Shown: positions 1 through 3,996 of the stretch, piece by piece
Layout of the letters: each line of letters opens with the position of its first letter
How positions within the stretch are numbered: position 1 is the first letter of the stretch
NCBI GenBank assembly: GCA_937924555.1
Contig: CALDSN010000214.1
Location: 1 to 6,926 of the forward strand
Source: an uncultured bacterium
GTDB lineage: Bacteria; Cloacimonadota; Cloacimonadia; Cloacimonadales; Cloacimonadaceae
Length of the DNA: 6,926 bases
Reading direction: 5' to 3'
Translations under genes and position numbers: made by a program
Notes under the pieces: model-generated
Database searches by the model: none
The model's input: the letters and a program-made list of their open reading frames with translations, nothing else
Told to the model about the DNA's origin: nothing

Positions 1-1314
1 TGGAGTCAATCCAACCTTGCTTTCTTCTACCTGCGCGAGATTATTAAACCCTTTAACTACTCGGTGCAAATCATAGACTTCACGCTTAAAGACCACCTGG
101 CTGATGTGCTATCCCATGTCTATAATGTTTCGGCAGATATCATCTGCTTCTCTGCTTATATCTGGAATTGTGATTATCTGCAAAAACTAATCCCGGAACT
201 GAAGAAACTGCTTCCCCATGCCATCATTGTGTTGGGTGGACCCGAATCCATAAACCGTGATTATGGTTTAACTGCAGAAGATTTCTGCATTTCCGGCAGC
301 GGTGAGGGAGCGTTTATGGGTTTGGCAACCACCGGATTCACGAAGCTGAGCGCACAACCGCATATTCCCCTCAAAGACATCCCATTTCCCTACTCCGTGG
401 AAGATAAAGCAACCCTTGAGGGCAAACTTGTATATTACGAATGCTACCGTGGCTGCCCCTATGGCTGTGTGTATTGCCTTTCTGCGAACGATATGCGCCA
501 TGAGTTGCGGTTCAATCCGGATATCCCCGCCGACCTTGATAGATTGGATAAGGAGCTGGCAGCCCTTGTAAATCTGAAGCCGAAAACCCTGAAGTTTATT
601 GACCGCAGCTTCAATATCTTTCCCAAACTTGCGCACCATATATGGAAGTTCTTTATTTCCAACCCCGCAGCTTGCGAAGTGCATTTCGAGATATATCCGG
701 ATTTGCTGTGTGAAGAGGATTTTCGCATTTTGGAAACAGCCCCTGCCGGTTTAATTCGCTTTGAGGTTGGCATTCAAACCACCAATGAAGCTGTGGCGGT
801 AAATTGCGGCAGAAACAGCAATTGGGGTAAAGCAAAGCAAGCACTGATCAGCCTGAAACAACGCACAAACATCAGGATTCATGCCGATCTGTTGGCAGGC
901 TTACCGGGGGAAACATACGGGTCAGTGTTGAATTCTTTAAATCAGCTTTGCAGTACTCTTCCCGATGCCGTACAATTGGGAATGCTAAAGATATTGCCCG
1001 ACACCCCCATGGCTGCCATAGCCCAAGAGCGTGGCTACAAATGGCTTAACCATCCTCCCTATCAATGCCTATCCTCCGATGCCCTCAGCTATCCCGAGCT
1101 ATGTAAGCTGGAAGCCTTGGCAAAGCTGCTAAACCTTTACTGGAACAAAGAGGAATACCCCGAAGAGTGGGCAATGCTGCTGCAAAAGCATCAGGCTTCA
1201 GACCTATTGTACAGATTATGGGACTTTCACCGCGAACTGGGCTATGATCTGCATTCTCTTGCCCGGGGGAAACGAGAACAGGTGATGCAGCTCTTACTTG
1301 CTAGAATGTCCTGA
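1..1314 (+). CDS. B12-binding-type radical SAM protein (DUF4080 family), 5' truncated by window edge
   Basis: Frame 1 is open from the first base to the TGA at 1312-1314 (437 codons), so the true start lies upstream; a GTG at 64 is internal. The first codons read WSQSNLAFFYLRE, matching the N-terminus of cobalamin-binding-domain radical SAM proteins, so probably only about 10-20 residues are missing. The N-terminal Rossmann-like part includes ADIICFSAYIW and LGGPES (codons about 77-83). The radical SAM cluster motif is CPYGCVYC, with cysteines at window codons 152, 156 and 159 (454-477) that would bind a 4Fe-4S cluster and S-adenosylmethionine. Further family motifs are EVGIQTTNE and DLLAGLPGET (about 883-918). 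The substrate of this family is not established. The protein ends soon after the NLYWNKEEYP region, which appears earlier than in DUF4080 proteins I recall (about 550 residues or more). Family assignment is confident; function is open. Confidence 0.9.
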   Translation, partial: WSQSNLAFFYLREIIKPFNYSVQIIDFTLKDHLADVLSHVYNVSADIICFSAYIWNCDYLQKLIPELKKLLPHAIIVLGGPESINRDYGLTAEDFCISGSGEGAFMGLATTGFTKLSAQPHIPLKDIPFPYSVEDKATLEGKLVYYECYRGCPYGCVYCLSANDMRHELRFNPDIPADLDRLDKELAALVNLKPKTLKFIDRSFNIFPKLAHHIWKFFISNPAACEVHFEIYPDLLCEEDFRILETAPAGLIRFEVGIQTTNEAVAVNCGRNSNWGKAKQALISLKQRTNIRIHADLLAGLPGETYGSVLNSLNQLCSTLPDAVQLGMLKILPDTPMAAIAQERGYKWLNHPPYQCLSSDALSYPELCKLEALAKLLNLYWNKEEYPEEWAMLLQKHQASDLLYRLWDFHRELGYDLHSLARGKREQVMQLLLARMS

Positions 1315-1340
1315 GCCTTTCGTTCTGGTATGCTGCCGTT

Positions 1341-1360
1341 GGCAGACACATAGGTCTGCC
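1341..1360. repeat. Short GC-rich palindrome downstream of the radical SAM gene
   Basis: GGCAGAC (1341-1347) and GTCTGCC (1354-1360) form a perfect 7-bp inverted repeat around a 6-nt loop, 26 nt after the radical SAM stop codon. No T-run follows (next bases TCTACATTGC), so it is not a convincing intrinsic terminator, although it could stabilise the 3' end. Its compact form resembles short intergenic palindromic repeats dispersed in some bacterial genomes. Whether it is repeated elsewhere cannot be judged from this window. Confidence 0.45.
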
Positions 1361-1446
1361 TCTACATTGCGTTATTAACTATTAACCTGCTAACAATAAA
1401 CCTGTCCCCCTCCCTTTTATCAAGTTGGAGGAGAGTACCCTTTTTA

Positions 1447-1474
1447 TTGACAGCATTTCTGAAGCTTATAGTCT
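1447..1474 (+). promoter_or_regulatory. Candidate sigma70-type promoter for the nucleotidyltransferase operon
   Basis: A perfect -35 hexamer TTGACA (1447-1452) is followed after 16 bp by TAGTCT (1469-1474), which keeps the T, A and final T of a -10 box but is otherwise weak. Transcription would start near 1481, giving a leader of about 34 nt before the ATG at 1515. The GAGG ribosome-binding site is at 1507-1510. Upstream, 1373-1386 holds two tandem copies of TATTAAC in an AT-rich stretch. Confidence 0.35.
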
Positions 1475-1514
1475 TGCACAAATGCGAACACTCCGATAAC
1501 ATAAGTGAGGTTAC

Positions 1515-2111
1515 ATGATACATAGCACGGTGTCTATCAAAGAGGGATTGAAGGAATTGCTACATAATATGCCCCAAGTGCTTGCCGCTTGGGAAGGTGG
1601 CTCTGCGGCTACAGGTTTTTTGGACGAGTTTTCCGATCTGGATCTTAGTATTGTTATTGCCGATGATGACCCAGAGCCGATTTTCCGCATCCTGAATGAG
1701 CATTTCAGCTCTCAGTATGGCATAGATCGCCAATTCAGAATGCCTGAGCCCACTTGGCACGGGATGTCCCAATGCTTCTATCTGCTGAAGGATTGCGAAT
1801 TGTATTTTTACTGCGATATCGCCGTGGTTCCTGCTGCCAATCCGCAGAAGTTCACCGAGCCTGACCGTCATGGCAATGCCTTGATTTGGTTCGACAAAAC
1901 GGGGGTTTACACTGCGGAAAACAGTAGCTCTGAAGAAAGGGAAAAGTTGGTTCAACGAGTTTTAACAAACTCTGTAGTAACAGATTTCCTGGGAATTATC
2001 GAACTGCAAAAAGCCTTGGCAAGAGGTTCATGGCTTAGCTCGCAAATGAACTTCCAACTCTTTGTGAATAGACACCTGATTCCTTTGCTGAACGTTAAAT
2101 ACAGACCATGA
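1515..2111 (+). CDS. Nucleotidyltransferase-fold protein, ended early by an in-frame TGA
   Basis: The start is ATG 1515, with GTGAGG at 1505-1510 and a 4-nt spacer. The protein shows the DNA polymerase beta-like nucleotidyltransferase core: EGGSAATG (residues 27-34), then SDLDLS with metal-binding Asp41 and Asp43, and a probable third acidic residue at Asp101 in YFYCDIAVV. Such enzymes transfer a nucleotide to a small molecule, protein or RNA; the substrate here is unknown. An aminoglycoside-type role would be speculation. As read, the product is 198 residues and stops at TGA 2109-2111 after LNVKYRP. The same frame then continues for 65 sense codons to 2309 with family-like sequence, so this ORF is most likely a truncated form of a protein of about 264 residues. 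The catalytic core is intact; the C-terminal helical part is lost unless the stop is read through. Confidence 0.8.
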   Translation: MIHSTVSIKEGLKELLHNMPQVLAAWEGGSAATGFLDEFSDLDLSIVIADDDPEPIFRILNEHFSSQYGIDRQFRMPEPTWHGMSQCFYLLKDCELYFYCDIAVVPAANPQKFTEPDRHGNALIWFDKTGVYTAENSSSEEREKLVQRVLTNSVVTDFLGIIELQKALARGSWLSSQMNFQLFVNRHLIPLLNVKYRP

Positions 2112-2309
2112 AAGGCGGATTTTGGCATTCGCTATATCGACAGGGATTATCCGGCGGAAGTGGTTAAAGAGATTGAGGAATTGTTACGCTATGGCAGTGT
2201 GGACGACCTAAAAAATAACGGAACAAAAGCGATAGAGATGTACTTAGAGCTTAAAAGAGAACTGCTTGCAGATCACCCCCATGCAATGCCATGTGAGGTG
2301 GAACAATGA
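2112..2309 (+). pseudogene. Severed C-terminal part of the nucleotidyltransferase gene
   Basis: Directly after TGA 2109-2111, in the same frame, 65 sense codons run to TGA 2307-2309. They begin KADFGIRYIDRDYPAEVV and continue with an EIEELLRYGSVDDL-like helical stretch. This resembles the C-terminal region of single-domain nucleotidyltransferases, in which a KY-x-P element is followed by an aromatic/RY segment and a helix ending in an aliphatic or aromatic ELK/EL motif. The final stop overlaps the next gene's ATG as ATGA (2306-2309), the junction expected if this was the original 3' end. There is no start codon with a ribosome-binding site for separate expression. An ATG at 2108 is in another frame and gives only 19 codons. 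One nonsense substitution (for example CGA to TGA) would explain everything; a sequencing error would also. Confidence 0.8.
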
Positions 2310-2722
2310 ACGAGCGACCAATCCTGAGAGCTGATCCTGCATATCGCAAGAAGATGATCCGCATCTTTTTGTCCGCCCTGCTTGTGGGCTTCATCCTGTT
2401 AAGCCTCGCCATACCCAAGCTGGAAAATGCTACCCTTGCCAAGGACCCGGGAAAAGCCCTTATCACGATAAAACTAATTCTGGTGCTGCTACTGGTTATC
2501 CCCGCACTGCTCTGCATCTACCTTCTGCGTATCGCAATAAATAGCATTAAACTCCGTCAGTTTCCCCCTCCGGGAACCAAGGTAATCAAAGATACCCCTA
2601 TCTTCAGCGATGCGGAGGCGGTTAAACGCGGGCTAATCCTGCTGTTCTTTGCCCTTATCCTGATGTTCCTCTGTCTGTTTAGCGCAGCTCTTGCATATAG
2701 CTTTGTGGGAACCTGGGCTTAA
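2306..2722 (+). CDS. Small three-helix inner-membrane protein of unknown function
   Basis: This is a 138-residue protein starting at ATG 2306, which overlaps the nucleotidyltransferase frame's final TGA by four bases (ATGA). A GAGG site at 2295-2298 with a 7-nt spacer supports this start. Three hydrophobic segments are clear at residues about 18-37, 55-78 and 109-134. The N-terminus is basic (RKKMIR), suggesting it is cytoplasmic. The polar linker between helices 2 and 3 carries RQFPPPGTKVIKDTPIF (84-100) followed by a charged stretch. The FPPPG-x-x-VI-x-DT pattern is, from memory, a conserved linker in small uncharacterised bacterial membrane proteins. The translational coupling implies co-expression with the nucleotidyltransferase, so the premature TGA 195 nt upstream may reduce its translation, although it has its own ribosome-binding site. 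No function is assigned. Confidence 0.8.
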   Translation: MNERPILRADPAYRKKMIRIFLSALLVGFILLSLAIPKLENATLAKDPGKALITIKLILVLLLVIPALLCIYLLRIAINSIKLRQFPPPGTKVIKDTPIFSDAEAVKRGLILLFFALILMFLCLFSAALAYSFVGTWA

Positions 2723-2740
2723 GGGTAAATCATATTCCCC

Positions 2741-2768
2741 TTGACAGCCTTAATGATGTGGGTAAAGC
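2741..2768 (+). promoter_or_regulatory. Candidate promoter for the YD-repeat gene
   Basis: TTGACA (2741-2746) is followed after 16 bp by TAAAGC (2763-2768), a weak -10 box. It lies in the 77-bp gap between the membrane-protein stop (2722) and the ATG at 2800. The predicted leader is about 25 nt and includes GAGG at 2791-2794. The exact -35 hexamer is the main evidence. Confidence 0.35.
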
Positions 2769-2799
2769 TTGTAAATAAGTAAATTACGATGAGGTTATA

Positions 2800-3639
2800 A
2801 TGAGAATAAGCATACTCCTAATGGGATTGTTTATATTTACCACTCTTTATCTAAGCGCAAATCCCCAAACAGATTGGCAAAAAGACGGGCTGCAAGGCAA
2901 GGTGAAAAGCTTCACCTGCGACTATGAAACCACCACCTACAATCCGCAGGGATACATTGAATCGTTTACCTCCGAATTTGGCGACACAAGTACTGTTTAT
3001 ACTTACGATGCCAAAGGAAGGCTTATCTCTTCTGTATGCACAGATCAAGATGGAAAGTTCTCGTTTGGCACAACCAAAACCTACGATGCTTCCGGGCTGC
3101 TGATAACTTCAGAAGAAAAGGATACATTTGGCTGTAGTATATCCAATTATAATTACAACGCCCAAAAACAGCTTACCCGGATAAACATCACTTCCATCGA
3201 TAATACTCTCTTATATGCCGATGAATACCTGTACGACTCTGATGGCAACAATATCCGCATAAACAACTATGAAGAAGATGCTAAGGAGCCATGGTCGTAC
3301 AGCATATTTGCCTATGATAAGAAAAACAAGCTGGTGGAAAAGCGTGATTATGAACGCTCCGCCGGAGAACAACCCGTTGCCGTGTATAAATACGATGCCG
3401 AGGGCTTATTGACTGAAGAAACCAGATATCACAAAGCTGCGTTGGATACTAAGATGTCCGTCTATTACGATAAATATTGCAATGTAACCTTGAATCAAGT
3501 GTATTTCGCTAAGAGTAACGAAACCAATATTACCAAATTCATCTATACCTACGACAAAAAGGGTAATTGGCTTACTAGGGAAGAATACCGTGGAAGTAAG
3601 CTGAACCACAAGCTTGAAAGGGAAATAACCTATTACTGA
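2800..3639 (+). CDS. Exported YD-repeat (RHS-like) protein without a toxin domain
   Basis: ATG 2800 follows GAGG (2791-2794) by 5 nt. The 279-residue product begins with a signal peptide (residues 1-20, cleavage probably after SA, before NPQTDW), so it should be periplasmic, surface-bound or secreted. The mature part opens with DWQKDGLQGKVKS, a start common in secreted YD-repeat proteins. Repeats of the type xYxYDxxGxLxxxxxY follow, with YD or YN pairs at 47, 69, 95, 119, 145, 172, 198, 223 and 251; the spacing averages about 26 residues (22-28). In RHS/YD proteins such repeats form beta-hairpin spirals or shells. Here there is no RHS core motif, toxin domain or transmembrane anchor, and the repeats run to the C-terminus (REITYY). 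It is likely a binding or structural protein; its ligand is unknown. Confidence 0.85.
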   Translation: MRISILLMGLFIFTTLYLSANPQTDWQKDGLQGKVKSFTCDYETTTYNPQGYIESFTSEFGDTSTVYTYDAKGRLISSVCTDQDGKFSFGTTKTYDASGLLITSEEKDTFGCSISNYNYNAQKQLTRINITSIDNTLLYADEYLYDSDGNNIRINNYEEDAKEPWSYSIFAYDKKNKLVEKRDYERSAGEQPVAVYKYDAEGLLTEETRYHKAALDTKMSVYYDKYCNVTLNQVYFAKSNETNITKFIYTYDKKGNWLTREEYRGSKLNHKLEREITYY

Positions 3640-3647
3640 GGTGCAAT

Positions 3648-3762
3648 ATGAATAAGAGATTAATCCTGTTTGTGATACATGTGTTTGTTTGCATCGTTCT
3701 CTAGGCTGCTACCAGTACAGATTGGCAGCGCAGAGCGGTAGCAGCAGCAAAGAAAGTAAAAC
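3648..3762 (+). pseudogene. 5' stub of a second YD-repeat-type secreted protein gene
   Basis: GAGG (3638-3641) overlaps the stop of the preceding gene, and ATG 3648 opens a hydrophobic leader (MNKRLILFVIHVFVCIVL) that ends at TAG 3702-3704, codon 19. Reading through the TAG gives AATSTDWQ. Thr-Asp-Trp-Gln falls at codons 24-27, exactly the codon numbers of TDWQ in the upstream YD-repeat protein; codons 18 (Leu) and 20 (Ala) also agree. The 11 bases ACAGATTGGCA (3717-3727) are identical to 2869-2879. Similarity then fades, with a possible KVK near 3753-3761. I read this as the remaining start of a tandem paralogue that has lost its body and gained a stop. The right-hand limit is approximate. 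Alternatively 3648-3704 could be an 18-residue hydrophobic micro-ORF. Confidence 0.45.
3705..3745. repeat. 9-bp inverted repeat in the convergent gap
   Basis: GCTGCTACC (3705-3713) and GGTAGCAGC (3737-3745) are perfectly complementary around a 23-nt loop. The left arm begins right after the TAG of the plus-strand stub (3702-3704) and contains the TAG of the minus-strand micro-ORF (3709-3711). No T-run follows on either strand, so it is not a standard terminator. Confidence 0.5.
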
Positions 3763-3783
3763 AATCATCAGCAATCTGTTCAT
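3709..3783 (-). CDS. 24-codon hydrophobic micro-ORF or signal-peptide stub with its own promoter
   Basis: On the minus strand, ATG 3783-3781 is preceded by AAGGGAG (3796-3790) with a 6-nt spacer and by a good promoter (3840-3812). It opens a 24-residue peptide: MNRLLMIVLL, then a Leu-rich stretch ending LLPLCAA, then NLYW and TAG 3711-3709. The shape is a textbook Sec signal peptide with cleavage predicted after CAA. There is no mature protein after it, and the frame beyond the stop is not gene-like. Two readings fit. It may be the 5' stub of a deleted secreted-protein gene. Or it may be a true small membrane peptide, since the length and composition recall Ibs-type type I toxins (short, Met-x-Arg-Leu start, aliphatic core); that is a resemblance in style, not shown homology. 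The complete expression signals make it worth annotating. Confidence 0.4.
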   Translation of the reverse strand: MNRLLMIVLLSLLLLPLCAANLYW

Positions 3784-3789
3784 CTCAAA

Positions 3790-3796
3790 CTCCCTT
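3790..3796 (-). promoter_or_regulatory. Ribosome-binding site of the minus-strand micro-ORF
   Basis: Read on the minus strand, this is AAGGGAG. GGAG lies 6 nt before the ATG, close to ideal Shine-Dalgarno geometry. It decides the start at 3783. Confidence 0.5.
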
Positions 3797-3811
3797 ATTT
3801 TGTAATGCGAT

Positions 3812-3840
3812 AACTTAAGTGTAGGGCATTGAAATGTCAA
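3812..3840 (-). promoter_or_regulatory. Minus-strand sigma70-type promoter driving the micro-ORF
   Basis: On the minus strand, TTGACA (3840-3835) is followed after exactly 17 bp by TAAGTT (3817-3812), which keeps T, A and the final T of the -10 consensus. Transcription would start near 3805, about 21 nt before the ATG at 3783. This is the best-formed promoter in the window. It lies about 40 bp downstream, in its own direction, of the large inverted repeat at 3880-3946. Unless terminated, its transcript would run antisense to the 3' end of the YD-repeat gene. Confidence 0.5.
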
Positions 3841-3870
3841 GAGATATTTGCTTTTTCTACCCTAGTGCTT

Positions 3871-3955
3871 CCCTGCTATCATTACATGATCATTGCATAA
3901 TCATTACATAAGAAACATGCAATGATTATGCAATGATCATGCAATGCTTCCAGGG
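3871..3955. repeat. Long hairpin made of three 11-bp repeats in each arm
   Basis: The left arm (3880-3909) and right arm (3917-3946) are inverted copies, 28 of 30 positions complementary, with a 7-nt loop (3910-3916). The central 21 bp are perfect. Each arm is itself three copies of CATTRCAT at an 11-bp period: starts at 3880, 3891 and 3902, and ATGCAATG at 3917, 3928 and 3939. An outer clamp CCCTG (3871-3875) / CAGGG (3951-3955) closes it after a small internal loop. The two mismatches (3884/3942 and 3906/3920) are A-C in plus-strand RNA but U-G wobbles in minus-strand RNA, which would give 30 unbroken pairs. The clamp lies 41 nt past the stop of the minus-strand surface-protein gene. No T-run follows on either strand. 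Possible roles are an mRNA 3'-end stabiliser, a dispersed REP-like element, or repeated operator sites upstream of the 3840 promoter. Confidence 0.75.
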
Positions 3956-3996
3956 GACAATACAGAATACTATTCGCAGAGCCTGTGCTATACTGC

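Noticed and set aside
64..66. GTG at 64 as the start of the radical SAM protein
   Set aside because: The same frame is open to base 1 with family-typical N-terminal residues, so the start is outside the window.
1354..1518. Open frame through the spacer, ending in ATGA with the nucleotidyltransferase start
   Set aside because: It has no ATG, its only TTG start lies inside the presumed -35 box, and the peptide shows no recognisable features, so the overlap is probably chance.
2109..2111. TGA as a sense codon through an alternative genetic code
   Set aside because: TGA ends the radical SAM gene (1312-1314), the YD-repeat gene (3637-3639) and the full nucleotidyltransferase frame (2307-2309), so it is a normal stop here.
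2109..2160. Selenocysteine insertion at the internal TGA
   Set aside because: No clear bacterial SECIS-like hairpin is seen just after the TGA, and the position is not a known redox or catalytic residue in nucleotidyltransferases.
2108..2167. Restart at ATG 2108 after the premature stop
   Set aside because: That ATG is in a different frame and gives only 19 codons before TAA 2165-2167.
3871..3955. Large hairpin as an intrinsic terminator or CRISPR array
   Set aside because: There is no T-run after the stem on either strand, and the 11-bp units have almost no spacers and are inverted, unlike CRISPR repeats.
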